DNA of 64,000 nt from Strix aluco (Eukaryota; Chordata; Aves; Strigiformes; Strigidae): NCBI RefSeq assembly GCF_031877795.1, contig NC_133943.1, forward strand, positions 9,727,001-9,791,000. The letters run 5' to 3'. The notes under the pieces are model-generated. The model saw nothing but the letters and a program-made list of their open reading frames with translations, was not told the origin of the DNA and did not search any database. This document shows, piece by piece, positions 38,277-51,164 of this stretch; positions within the stretch are counted from its first letter, which is position 1; each line of letters begins with the position of its first letter. The position numbers and the translations under genes are program-made.

Positions 38277-40607
38277 CTGTAAATAGCACAAGACAGAGAA
38301 AGGTAATCGGATCAATCTCACTGTACAAACAGCTATTACGCTTTGTGATCATATGAATGGGGCTTCTTGTGTGGCCACAAATGACTGAATCAATCAACTG
38401 AGTTAAATTCAAATCCAGACAGGACAGCTATTTTTGCTATATGAAGGTCAATTTGCTAGCAATTTTTCCATGGTGATACAGTAAAATGGGGAAAGGGCAG
38501 AGGGGGCAGGTTAACGACATAAAATTGGTCAAAAGGTGTGTGCCGAGTAAACCTTCATTCTTATTTGCATTAAGTTAGGATCCAAGATCCCAGCCAAATG
38601 ACCCCAATGTACTAGGTACTACATAAACATTAACATGATAAGCTTTAGAAAGCAAACACCAACACAATTCAGATACTGTCTCCACTTAGCTTAACACTAT
38701 TTCTATGCCTCTCAAACGAAATAGCCACCAACTAAAATAGTTCTTAAAACATTTTAGATTCACTTCCTCAATGAAAACTGAAATAATTTTCCAATATCTA
38801 AGATTTTAAAAAATCATTTATAGCATTCATTAACATCTACAAATCTATATATTTATGGAATGAGAGCTGTGCGTTTTGAAGATTAGAACCAATAAGCCAA
38901 CTATTCTACTCATTTTAATGCCATTCACCGCAAGGAATCATACAAAAGACCATATCCTCGCTCCAGGGTACTAGAAGGTAATTTAATTTTGGAGCTTGTG
39001 ATCAGAGAAGATGGATGATGTAAGACAATGAAGGGCACTTTTTTTTTTTTTTAAACAGGAAAAAAAAATGCTGGTCCACAACAGCATCTCAAAAGAGATT
39101 TTAAAGAGCAAAAGGATCAGGTTCCACAATGTGTCAGAGCACTGCCTTCAGCTGAGACTGACAGTTGCTCCTAAGTGAAATGTGCTGTTTTTACCACATG
39201 CCACCTGCCCACCCTAGGAACAGCATTCAGCCCAGGCTGTATTTGTGAGCCACCAATTATATATACTGTATTAGAAAACTGCAGTTGAAGTATTCAAGGA
39301 CAAGGTAGGGACGATCCAGCAAGTTTTTAATCCACAAGCAGCCATTCAAACAAGTAAAACCAATCACCTGCAGCACAATCAGTCCCCAGATAAGGTCAGA
39401 TTTAAGAAAAGGCTCCCAAACCCTATTACTAGGGCAACAATTGGAAAGAATTGCATTCTGACCACAGAAACAGGAAAATCTGCACTTGGAACTGCCCCTT
39501 TAAAGTAAAAGTTTTACAGGACTTCATTCATATTGTCCTTGTGTAAGTTTTAAAAGCTTTTGCAGTTGTGCAAGTTTTATACTATCAAGCCAACATGGAA
39601 GTACAGCATGAAATGAAACCATGTTCATATACAGACACCAAAAAAAAAAAAAATCTTCCTTCTTTTATAAGAACACACACACAATCCTCATGTGAGGTTT
39701 TATTTGTCTTGCCATGGTCAAGATGCTACCACAACCTGTTCACGTGCACACCTAAAGCTACACTAATACTTGTATGATGACAAAATTAATTCATCTTAAG
39801 CAGTCAGGACAGATCAAAACTGAGGTTTGGCTCAGTAAGCCACAGGGTACAGGGCTGCTGCTTGTCGTCATCTAGCCCACAGTTTTAACTGTTCGAGTTA
39901 TGTAAATACAGGCACTTTTTACAGAGCTCTTACAACAGCTCTACAAACCCCAAAGACAGTATATCCTTCCCCTCGCACAGGAAGCGCCTCCCCGCTACAT
40001 CGGGCATCCCACACAATACCAGCATTTCACAATGCTTCCCAGAATGAATTAAAAGGTCAGCCAGAAGACTACAAATATTTAGAATGAGCAGCCAAAACCA
40101 TTGCCCAAGCAGCTACTACAGAATACTAGCGTTCAACATTTAGTGTGAATAAAAGATGGAGGTTAAACGTATATGGTATCATACAAACAAAAGTTGGAAG
40201 CTATACAGATTGCAGACAAAGAGTTTTGCCAGGCTGCATACTGAAATACAAGCCTATGCTTAGCACGCAGCTTAAATAATTCATATCAAAACATTTTAAA
40301 TGTCCTGGAATTTAAAAAAAAAAATCTTTGGTTTTGCTAGATTCACAAACAAACTCTGAAAGTAAGCTGCCTCCTGGTTTTTTTGCTAGGTTACTTTTCC
40401 AAGCAGATCAGAGCTCAGGGGTGGGTGGGAACTGACTTACAGGTTTTCACTCGGTCATAAAAATAGCCATGTAAAGTGACAACAAGCACCTGATTTCAAA
40501 TTACATTATCATAACTGTCAAACCTTTTCCAGTCATCAACAACCATCAAACATGTAGGACAAGAAGGAAATTTTCACTTGAACTTTCACTTTGTTTACTG
40601 GAAATGC

Positions 40608-40625
40608 AGAAGTCCATGGACTTCT
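40608..40625. repeat. Perfect 18-bp palindrome
   Basis: AGAAGTCCATGGACTTCT reads the same on both strands, centred on an NcoI-type CCATGG. It sits in RNF145 intron 1. It may be a dimeric protein site or chance. Confidence 0.9.
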
Positions 40626-43600
40626 AATACTGAAAGTTAACTGAGGTTCAGAATATCCAAATTAAGCTGAAAAATTTTGCCTCCCAAATTCGCACACGCA
40701 TATCTGAGAACATAGAAGAACTGAAAAGTGCAGCATTTCTATTTCTAGGAAAACAATCCTCATTTCAAACCCTGTTAAAACAGAAGCAAAACAAACTTTG
40801 AAAACCACATTATGTTGTAATGGATAGGCTATGAGAAGCAACCACTGCAACTCTGCAGCATATTCTGCCACTGACTGACAAAGCATCCAATACTAATAAG
40901 AAACCCTCTAAAATTAACTCCGCTAGAAATGCGGATGTGTTAAATAAAGCCTCAGTTGTAATTGCTGCCAAGTTCTAACAGAACGTAATACAGGCAAGCA
41001 ACAAAGTCCATTGCTCTAAGCTCGTTATATTGTAGAGAGCTCTCACAATACATTATTTTGATTGGTGTAAAAACAAACAAAAAGCAGAAAAGCACCACAA
41101 CATTAAACCTCTAAAACCTTTAGATAAATGATGATGACAAGAGTTGCTGGATGCTCAGATGTTAGGAAAAAATAGGTCACTGTTGTACATAGCCAAAAAA
41201 CGGACTTAAGAACAGGACTGGGAAGCCACTAGTTTGTGTATCAACACTTTTTTCCCATGATTTCAAATATCTCCCTGTTCCAAATCAGAAGGAAAAGAAC
41301 AGTCTTACGAAGAACTTCAGACTTCACATCCTAAGTGAGCGCAAGCAGTTGTGCTATTTGACTAAAATCACCTTTAAAAAATTTCCCATCGTAACTGATT
41401 GAGGTTCATGGAAACACCTTTGTTTTCTAACAACACAGTACTTTTCAAAAATTCCTCCCTTGCCTGACATAGTCATTTTATCAAAAGCATATTCCTGGTT
41501 AGTTTTAAAGAAAACATTAGAATTAGCAAAACACAAGTAAAAAAACCTAAAAAAACCCCCACTCTATCTCAAGTCTGTCCCAGCTCATTCCATTAGCACA
41601 ACAGATCAGCAGTGAACTCAGAAAAAACCCTCAAAGATAACACACATTTTCCCTTTAATAGAATCTTCTTTCTGAGGTTTTGTCATCACATAAAATTTTA
41701 CCATTTAAGTTGAAGCTGTGAATTATGCCACTTAAACCAGTGTAACTGTTGTTTATGCACTAACATAAATATAAATCTATCACATCACAGGCAGAAAATA
41801 CTCACTGGTAAAGCAGTACAAGAGGCCGCACAAAATCTGCATCCATTTATTCAAGCAGGTGCAAAATTACATTAACAGTAGAGTTTCTACATTTAGAAAA
41901 GCATTAATTGCATAGTTACTTAATAGTTACAGAAATACACTGGAATATCTGCAAATTTAAGAGTTATTCCAATACTACTGCCACCAAAAATCACCACAGA
42001 AAGTTACAGTGGTTCCAGTCAGGACGAGAACTTCAAAACCACACTTGATCCTGCAACATTCAGCCCAACGTGTGAACAAGATGCTCATTCTCCTACAGGA
42101 TTACAACCTAAAATAAAGTACGTGGTAGAACTGACTAGAAACTAAGAGACAGTTTTAACTTCTGTTCCTCACATTTATGAAATTCTAGTTACTTTGGATA
42201 CGTCCATTAACAAGTAGACTCTGACCTGTAGTCTAGTTTCCACTGCAAATTATTTTTCAGTGATACATTCTGAAACTAAAAACATCACCAGGAAAAGCTT
42301 TTATTTTCCTATAGGGTAAACTTTGCTAGATAGATCTTGAAGAGGGGAAAAAGAAAAAAAATAAACCCAAAACAAAATATACAACTCCTATCTGTAACTA
42401 TAAAAAAGCCGAGTGTCACAGTCCAAATACTAAGATCAGACCCATCAGCTGGGTTGTATTCACACACTCCCCAGAACCCCTGCTTCTATGTGCCTGTCTT
42501 GTTCTTGGGAGCAGAAAGAAAGGAATTTGAAGTACAGAGGAATCCCATTCTTCAGAGACTGAGATCTTATATCATCAGTTTAGGAGGGAGAAAACAGAAG
42601 AAAAGGGAAGGAACAGGACAAAAAGGTTTAACAGATACGCACTTAAGAAAAGAATTTCCCTGTATGAGTCTGTAGGAAAAAAACCCCCTACAACTCCAGA
42701 GAGTATGTGAGTCACCGATCCATCAAAACAGCTCTTTCCCATGCAGTCAGCAGCAAGGAAAGCAAAAGATGTCTTGCTCCCATACAATTTAAATTGGCTA
42801 ACAAGGACAGCACTCAAAAATTTCTGCTGAGAAGGGCAGATACAGTGAGTGTACCAAGTGTACTAATGAAGCAGTGAAACACTGCGGACATGTACAGTAA
42901 CACTGTCATTAGGATCCAGTCAGCATTTCCAATAATACTCAGTTTTTGTAGTTCACTAGAGCAGTTCAGTAATTTCAAGTAATAAACAGAGTATTTAGCC
43001 TTCAATTTAAAAGTTTGGAGAGAATCGGTCGGCAAACAGACTACTCGATCTTGCTATGTGTAAGTTAACAAGAATAAACAAATTTTTTTCTCCTTTTTTT
43101 CCCCATCTGGTCTAACAATATGGATTGCTGTAGAGCTGCTGAGGTAGCGTGACTGGAGAACTGTTACTTCTATCTAGAAAACAAATTAATTCCTAAATTC
43201 CTACTCACCCAAGACTCATTCAGTTGTGAACTGAGGTTAATCATTCCAAACAAACATAACATACTTCGCAAAAAACAACTTTTACTGCAAAACAAATCAG
43301 GTCAACCTCTTATCTGTTCACAGGGACTTAAGTCAACATGCATTTGCATTAAAGGCATATTAAAAATGGAGAAAACCAACTAGAGACAGTTAACTGTATG
43401 GAAGAAAAAAAAATTACATTTCCAACTTTCATTAATTCTAGCAAATTCTATATGAGGGAGAAGAAAACCAATTCAGGAAACGAGGATACATATCACAGAG
43501 CTGTGAAGTTAAAAGTTTTCTTTAAAGATTTATTTCTGGCGTACATTGATAGCCTATGAGCAGTTCCAGTGCCCTGTCAATTATATAGCAAGTGTATTAT

Positions 43601-44330
43601 TTATAGGCACCCTGTAAAACATCTTGTGTCTTTTATTTTTCATAATGAGCAGGTAAGACCATGGAACTGAACTGAGGGACTAATGTACGTTAACAAAGGT
43701 TAACAAATCCACCAGGTATGCAGCAAAATCTTTCTGTGGATTCTACAGGATCGGCACTCTGCCTGCATATGATCAGTTCAAATCCAGTCACATTTAGAGG
43801 GGCTGCTTGTTTTTTAGATCACAGATTTGCTGAGTTCAGTTAGGCACTTGAACAACAGGAATCTAGTTCATTAAAATAAAAATGTAACTATTAATATCTT
43901 TAAGTAAAACCTTCAGAAAAAAAAAAAGTCTAGATTGAATCAACAAACTGAACTGCTCTGAGGTCCTTTTTGACTCTACAGTTTCTTGCCAGTCCAAGGT
44001 TTGGTTTATTAACTAGTTATTCAGCATTTTTTTTTGCCATCACAGCCACGTTTGCAAGCCTACACCTACAAGCCTGCCTAACCACATTTGTATCAGCACA
44101 TTCTGAGAAAATCTGGGCAGCAATCCCAAAGCGCCTCTGCAGAGGATAGAATACCCAGAGGACCTGCACACAGAGCATTAATGACAGCCCAAGATGATCC
44201 AGTCTGTGACAACCCACCTCAGAGAGCTGGATCACAGGAAGACCAGTCACACAAGTAAAGCTGGCATACCCCATCAACCTCACAAAAAACCTGCAACCCA
44301 AATGTGTTACCAGGATGAAGTTACATGACA

Positions 44331-44350
44331 GGATGAAATATATTTCATCC
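44331..44350. repeat. Perfect 20-bp palindrome
   Basis: GGATGAAATATATTTCATCC is fully self-complementary. A nearby copy of CAGGATGAA about 20 bp away (around 44311) repeats its left arm. It has no spacer, so it could form a small cruciform or bind a dimer. Confidence 0.9.
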
Positions 44351-46879
44351 TCCATAGCTGCTCATTTAGTTTTTAGCCATTTCAGATACAGAGGCAGCCT
44401 ACGTTTAGAACCTGCAATGCCAATAACTAGTTACCTGACTGGCAAGAAGTTAAAATATAAAATAAGACTTTCAAGATTTGTCTAGGTCAATACTGATATA
44501 CTTTCCATGGCTGCTGCTGCCTTAGCTATTTGAGTCATGTAAATGAAGAGCATCAGCTTCCAGGCCTGTGACATAGGCAGCTTAGCTTCCTGCAGTACCA
44601 GACTCACGCAACAGAAAGATCCAACAAATGGTGAAAATACTTAGAAAAGTCCCTTTTAAAACATGTTCAAACTCAAGACATGCAACCAAAAAATCTTTCC
44701 AGAAAAACTCCACGAGGTGAAGTATCCACTTCTGCATATTCCTTTCAAGTACGCAACTAATTACAAAGCAGCAGGGCTTCTCTAAAATGAAAGGAAACGC
44801 TATAAAAGTAAAGGCAGGGAAACTGGCACAAAGGTCTGAATCGTACTGAAGGCACTAATCATGAACATGCACTTAAAAAGCAAAATGATGGCGAACTGTC
44901 CACTCTATAACCACATCAAACATTGCCAGGTGTATCTGGAGCTAAAAAAGGATTCAGAAAGAGTAAATCACCACACAAAGTGTACCAGAGGACTGAAAGA
45001 GAAGCTATTCGCATGTCTGTGAAGGGGAGGAAACCAACTTAAGTTTAGCAAACAGCTTAGAGAATGTTTTTGAGAGTGCAACATGAAACACTAAGCAGGC
45101 TTACACAGTTTTCCATGACACACCCATTCGTTCACATCTTATTGGCATGATGTGCCTTTCTGCATCTGCCCCATGGACTCCAGCTGCTGAACCCGAGATA
45201 CTAATCTTTCCATCATCTCCAAAGGAAGAAATTCCCCAATATTCCTTCCAACGTGTGTTGCTCGGTTCCTATCTCCATCAGAACTTGGTTGCTCTAACAT
45301 CAGTAGCTCCCCGTAAGACTGATAGAAACAAGGTGAATGAATCCTGTGTTTTGGACAAGCAGCAGCTTTATTTATGTCGCTCTGTAAGATTCCTGACAAT
45401 TCTCCTACATAACCGTGGTCACAAAGACAACTATTTCCTAATGCTACTGAGTTTAGGAATTAATTAAATCCTTTCAGGACACTATGGCTCAGAAAAACAG
45501 CGGCTGATTACCACAGTTATTAAAACTAACTAGAAACAAAAAGATACAGTTTCTCATGCACAGGCAGCTCCTTATTTAAGATAACTGGCAAAAATAAACC
45601 AAGGTTACAGATAAACCAAAGCTACAGGATGCAATAGCTTAACAGTGCTCACCTTAAAAAAAATTTTTTTTTCAGTATTTAAATCTATCTTCATTAACCT
45701 ACAAACAAAAATGATCAAAGATGGTAATTAAAAATTATTTCCTTCTTCCCCTCGCAAGTTTGATCTCTAGGGGTGCATTACACACCCAACAAACCCTAAC
45801 ACAAATACAACTAAAAGTAGCCAAGCCCCAAATCCACTAAGCAAGTTAACAGAAAACTCTTGTATTAAAAATTTCTGAAGAAACAAATACAGCAACACCT
45901 ACAGACTTAAAAAGCAAGCATTTTCCAATGAGATCACAAATGGGTAATATTTGTGAGTCAAACATGTTACAGAAATCTTTTTCACTGGTAAACAAAAGGT
46001 ATTTTTTGCCTATAACATCTACTATTCTCCCTTGTTTACTGATACTTACATGCATTAAACAAAAAACCCCACCCTTCTTTCACTTTTATTCTCCCAATCA
46101 CTTTATTTATGCAGCAGGTCCCCTGCACACACCCCCAAAAAGGTAGCCCAGCCAAAAGATAAGAATCCCTCTAAGAGCGACCATCTGTCACAAGTGTACT
46201 TAGTACACAGAACTACTCTCGATGACAGAAAAAAATGGAAAATTCTCATCACAAACCTTATTTTAAAAGACTACAGAAGGTCTCCAAAAATCGACTAACA
46301 TGACATAAGTAGGAAAGATAGAAAAAGCCCTGTTCTTCACGGAGAGACTGCTTCTTACATAAGCATTACCACATGCTTCAGGGCCCGTCTCCAGGGGGGG
46401 AACGGCCGGGCCTCCCCTCTTCCCACCTGAACCCAGGCACACGGCGCAGCTCCGTGTCACTCGTAAAGGCGTGCGGCGTCCGGCCACCGGAAAAAAGGGG
46501 GTTATTTACAGCCGGCTGCGGAAACCAGAAGGTAAAGCCAGACCCCACAGAGGGAGGGGAGCACCGTAAGCTCCACAGCGAAGCCAGCACCTCGGTCACG
46601 ACCGCAGCACGGAGCAGCTCGTCCTCTGGGCCCGAGTCAAGCTCCACCGCCGGGCTGCGCACACGTACGCGTACATGCAGGCGTGCAAACTCTACGACCC
46701 CCCCTTCACGCAGACTCCCCGACCGGCGACTTATTTCCGTCCAGCCGCCCGCCAGGCGAAACTCTCGCGTTCATCCCCGGCGCTGCAGAAAGCCCCTCGC
46801 ACCCTCCCCCGGGCCCCGCGCGGCTCCGCCGCTTCTGAACTCCAGTAACCCCCTGCAAAGCCCACGGCGAGCCAGCGCC

Positions 46880-46930
46880 GGCGGAGGGAGGGGGGAGAGG
46901 AGGGGGAGGAGGAGGGAGGGGAGGAGGGGG
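46880..46930 (+). repeat. G-rich purine tract in RNF145 island
   Basis: The plus strand carries closely spaced runs of three to six G separated by single A or short spacers. It can form a G-quadruplex on the plus strand and an i-motif on the RNF145 sense strand. It lies a few hundred bases inside intron 1. Confidence 0.6.
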
Positions 46931-47184
46931 GCGCTGCGCACCGGGAAGGTCGGGGAAGCCCCGGCACACAAACGCGCACGCACGGCCCCGCACACGCGGG
47001 GAAGCAGCGGGGGGCGTGGGAGGGCGACCCCGGCCCGGGCGCGCGCAACCGGCGGGGGCGGCGCGCGCCCGCTGCACGCGCGCGGGTCGGGGTAGGCGGC
47101 GGGGGGAAGCGCCTCGGCCCCTGCGACGGCCTGAGGGGCGCGGGAGGGGCACGCGCGTGACTGAGGCGGCGGGTGGGAAATCAC

Positions 47185-47400
47185 CTGGGCCGGCGGGGTC
47201 GCCGCCGCCGCCTCCTCCTCCTCCTCTTCCTCCTCTTGCTCCTGCTCCCCGGTGGCGCGGCGGGGCTCCGCGCCTCACAGCGACGGCGGCGGCTCCTCGG
47301 TGCCCGGCGGCGGCAGAGCGGCTCCTCGAGGCACCATGGCCGCGCCGCCCCGCCTCAGGGAGCCGACACCCCACGGCCCCACAGACGGGCGGCCATGGCC
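47185..47400 (-). other. RNF145: Proposed RNF145 non-coding exon 1
   Basis: A CAG|gtgatt donor on the minus strand at 47185/47184 inside the CpG island is the best candidate to splice to exon 2 at 38276. The transcription start is not visible, so the upper boundary is a guess. The sense strand carries a GAG/GAA-rich then GCG-rich stretch just before the donor. Alternative first exons in this island are possible. Confidence 0.5.
47275..47337 (-). other. Upstream ORF in proposed RNF145 leader
   Basis: A 20-codon frame starts at ATG 47337-47335 in a strong context (G at -3, G at +4) and stops at TGA 47277-47275. If the transcript starts above 47337, this frame precedes the main coding sequence by 120 spliced nt and is in the same reading frame. 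A repressive uORF is plausible. Whether it is transcribed is unknown. Confidence 0.35.
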
Positions 47401-47432
47401 CCGCTGCCTGCGCGCGCGCGCCGCCCCGCTCG

Positions 47433-47442
47433 GCGCATGCGC
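47433..47442. promoter_or_regulatory. NRF1-type palindrome
   Basis: GCGCATGCGC is a perfect match to the palindromic core bound by NRF1, a common activator of CpG-island housekeeping promoters. It lies roughly 250 bp upstream of the proposed RNF145 exon 1 donor. Occupancy is inferred only. Confidence 0.55.
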
Positions 47443-50400
47443 CCGCCCCGCCCGCAGCACCGCCCCGCGCGCCGAGCCTGGGGACCGCTACCGCCACCCG
47501 CGCGCGGGGCAGCGCGCGCGCGGGAAGTCGCACGCCCGCGGGGCGGCTCCCCCCTCCTCACCCCCGCGCGCTGCTCTCGGCTGCAAGCGCGCGCGGGGGC
47601 GGGCGAGCAGAACGCGCTTTTTGGGTGGCAAAGCGCGGTTTTGGGCGTTGGAATTTGTCTGGGGAGGCTGCGCGCCGCGGAGAGGGCTCCCTGCCTGCCC
47701 GCCGGGGCTCCAGCCTTAACGCCGGGGGAGCGCGGCGTCGGCCGCCCTCTCGCCACGCTGCTCCCCTTCCCCGTCCCGGAAAAGGCGGAGGTTTGGATTC
47801 CGATGGGAGACCAGGGTTTTCGTTTTGGTTTGGTTTTGGGTCCTCCCGGGACGTGAAGGACTCGTCAGGGCAGCTGCGAGTCTGAAAGATGAGTCACAAG
47901 AGCCGCTCAGCAAAATGTGAGGTAGTGTCTGGGCAGATGTTTAAAAGGCAGCTCAGCTCTCTTAATAATACTGGTGGAACACAAAACGCTGTATTAATTT
48001 CAGATACTAAAGTTGACTCTTTTTTCCAGTGAGGTACTGCAAAATCCATAGTCACCTTTGTTGTGAGATCAAACAGAAAAATAGCAGACTTTTTGTTCTT
48101 CTGCATTGTCATTTTTAAGCTTTTTCAGTTCCCTCACAGCCCTTGCATGAAAAGGCTCACTAGTATTTACTCGTTCTGTAAAGGTTGCGTGGCCCGGGCC
48201 TAGCATGCACTCTTAAGTGCTAAGGAAAAAATGTGATCTAAGAGGAGTAATGGTTTTTGCCATAACGTTTGAAAAATTAGCAAAGCCACGTTGTCTGGGA
48301 CATGAAAAAACGTTGCTGCAGCAAGGAATGAGGGAATACACTGAACTGGAAAATCCTGTAGTTCACAAGGGTTGGGCTAGCCAACTTAATAATTGCTTTT
48401 TTCCTTCCATCTCTAATGGACTGGAGCATTCACAAATGTAGGTATTAACAATGCGTAGTCGCAACACAGTGTCTTTAACTCGAAGTAGAGAGATTAAAAT
48501 AAGGGGTTTGAGTGTCTGTCCACATTCTGCTTTGCAAAATTACCCTGTCTGAGCACGCAAAGGTTTTCAAAACACCTGAAGCAAAAGGCTGTCTGAACGT
48601 TGTGTTAACTTTTATCAAAGCTGTGTAGGGCTCTGCCCTGCTGCACACTCAGGTGTTAACAGTGGACCTGTCCTCTCCCAAACGCGCCCCGCACACAGCA
48701 GGAGACCAAACAGCACAACTGACGGGGCTCTCCCAGACGGAAGCCTTTGTTCAGGCACCACAGAGGAGCTCAGCTTAAGGTACAATTTTTCACAATCTTC
48801 AGATTTTAATGCTATTTAAAAAATAACAGGCTTTTTTTATTGTAAAGCTTTTAGTTTAGAGCTATCAGTTTGTGCAAGGATTCCTAAAGTCAGTAATTCT
48901 CTTTAGAAAGAACAAATATGCACGTCCAGCCAAACTGAGGACATGCATATACATGTGGTTATTACTCAGAAGCACTTTGTGCTCTGGTCAGGCCTGCAAG
49001 GTTTATTCTGCACAGGGCTTCGCTGAGCCACTGAGTTTCTCTCCTGAGCAGTTAAGTTTCCTCCTTTATCACTTAACAGGCCCCTGCATGACAAGTTTTT
49101 GCAGCTCCTGTTTTATGCATCTTTTTATTAATCACACCACTATCACCTAATTCTTTTGTTGTAGCTGGGGTAAACACATTGCTCCAAACCATGGACTGCT
49201 GCAGAGAACATGGGAAAAAAATGGCTTCACCCGCCTCCAGCCACCCCTTTGTTCTGCCTGGCTCAGCCTGCTCCCTACTGCGTCATGGTTCACTAATACT
49301 TGCCGGTACCCCACTTCTTATCAGAAGTAGGAGCCCACTGTCATATAAGGCATAAGAATTTCAGCCTCATTTCTAGGGCCTGCTTGTCTTCTCATGCCGT
49401 ACATGGAAAAAAAATCATGAATCACTTCTTTTCTGTTCATTGTGGGCTTGGTTCGATGCTGACTGAGGCCAGGGGTGATGGTGCAGGATCTGTAAGTCCT
49501 ATCGCCTGTCTTCAGTGCTGCTTCAGAGAAAAAAGAGCAAGCTGCAGAGAGACATCTATATATTCACAACCGTAGACAGGTATTTATAGGAGATGGAGTG
49601 GAATTCTCTATTATTTTTTTAAAGTAATTATATCGAGAAAGTATTGTAGCAAATCACCAAAGTTCTCACTGCAGTTTGCAAGCAAACAATAGGAACTGAA
49701 ACCCACCTTTATTTCATTCTATCATCTCTCAGCATTTAATTCTGAAAGTGTGCTACCTGACAAGAGGACAGGTTTTCTAATGGACAGATCAGGCATGTGG
49801 CATTACCACTGTCTTGTCAGGCATGTCTTTTTAAAAGCACCTGAACTTTCTGCTTCATTTCTCTGGAATTTTTAAAGCCTTTCCTCCATTTGACACTGGG
49901 TGGCTAAGAATTCTGAATCCAATGATTGTTTATCTCTCATTATTAACAGAGGCATTTGGATTCCAAACTTTCAGTGATCAGCAACTAAGGACTGAAGGGG
50001 GCCACTATGGTGACATCTCATTAAAACTTTCAAAAGACCTTCACAGAGTTCAGATAATGTGGAAGCTTGTTTTGTCCACGCGGATGGACAAATGCCAGCA
50101 CCCCAAACTGCTTACAAAGAAAATCCCTTATAAGAATTCTCAAGAGCAGCAAAATATGCTGACATGGAAGGACATTGCATGCCTAAGGTGGACAATAACA
50201 TGGGCAGTTTTATTTGAAGCTTTTTACAAGCCATTGTTTCAAAAAATATTCATATATCCATATGTAAAAGCAAAGGGATGTCTTAACAAGTAGGTTATAT
50301 TGCATAAAGTCAGACAAAAGTTAAATAATTCAAAAATTAAGATTGCCTGTGAAGCCTAATTTAGTGCCTCACGTGTGTGCCTTATAATACTGATGGCAGC

Positions 50401-51164
50401 CAGCCCCCAAAGCATTTGTGTTCTCTTGCAATTTTATCCCATTCACTAAACGAAGGAACAAATAAACTTTAATTCCTGCAGAAACACATACCCAGACACA
50501 GGAGCTGGGAGCATTACGGGGTCCCACAATAGCAAGAGCCAGTGCATCTCTTTCTCTGATTTACCTACTCTCACTCATCTCAGGAATTCCCCTGTTCTTC
50601 CCTATCTGTGACCCTATTTTGTGAATTTCTCCCCATTACTTAGCTTCTCATCGACCCTCATTTTTCCTCTCATTCTGACTGCTTTTCAGAGCTCTTCCTA
50701 GCAATTTGGCTAGTTCCATTTTCTCACTTTCATATTTATTTTCACTCTCTGCAGGAAAACACTTCTGCAGTATGTCTGATAATTATGTATCTCAGATGAC
50801 TACCTCTATTTTTACCACTTTCCTAACTCTGGAGAGCACTGACTCCAAACAGATAAACAGCTGCTGCAATTTACAACCTACCTAAAGGAAAGCCATACCA
50901 ATGTCTGTGTTGAGAAGCTAGAGAGCTGGGTGGTGATGTAAGGAAAGTGATGAATCAGGTTTTGTTCAGCAAACAAAAGCATCACAGTTCCCTCCCAAGA
51001 TCCCTTGCCAGTGGGGCATAATCTAGAATACAAAGAATCGAAGTAAATAAAATAAAAATAATTGGGCTGAATAGTGGCAGAAGAATAACAGTTGCATTCA
51101 GAAAGTGGAGAATCATATGGTATACTGGTACAAGCCTCTAGTATTTATAGCATTTCACAGTGCC

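Larger units (their letters stand above)
38277..47184 (-). other. RNF145: RNF145 intron 1
   Basis: This is 8.9 kb of mostly AT-rich sequence. It includes perfect palindromes at 40608-40625 and 44331-44350 and several A runs. A 112-codon minus-strand open frame at 44355-44017 shows no recognisable domain and is most likely chance. The distal 0.8 kb is inside the CpG island. I saw no clear transposon. Confidence 0.7.
46370..47880. promoter_or_regulatory. RNF145: CpG island promoter of RNF145
   Basis: GC content and CpG density rise abruptly over AT-rich flanks. Visible elements are a palindromic NRF1-type site GCGCATGCGC at 47433-47442, several CCGCCC GC boxes nearby, alternating CG runs at 47410-47421 and 47512-47522, and a G-rich purine tract at 46880-46930. 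There is no TATA box. Mammalian RNF145 is LXR-induced, but I saw no perfect DR4 element by eye. Long open frames across the island on both strands reflect GC richness, not genes. Confidence 0.85.

Noticed and set aside
38247-38321. In-frame upstream Met extending RNF145 at its N-terminus
   Set aside because: The Met lies above the exon 2 acceptor, inside intron 1, so it would require intron retention or an alternative start. The exon-internal ATG matches the known start.
44017-44355. 112-codon minus-strand frame in RNF145 intron 1
   Set aside because: It has no recognisable domain, and its start lies next to the palindrome. The length is within chance for 64 kb.
47173-47856. Plus-strand frame with a Leu-rich segment resembling a signal peptide
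   Set aside because: The Leu run is the plus-strand reading of the CTC-repeat complement of the RNF145 leader. There is no further domain and no splice support.
46373-47885. Long open frames of 137-289 codons on both strands across the RNF145 CpG island
   Set aside because: They occur in several overlapping registers, consist of Arg/Ala/Pro/Gly runs, and result from lack of AT-rich stop codons in GC-rich DNA.
46300-48000. Possible LXR (DR4) or SREBP element near the RNF145 promoter
   Set aside because: It was sought because mammalian RNF145 responds to LXR. No convincing DR4 or SRE was seen by eye.
49922-50293. 123-codon plus-strand frame between the two genes
   Set aside because: It has no recognisable motif, AT-rich codon use like the flanks, and no promoter or splice context.
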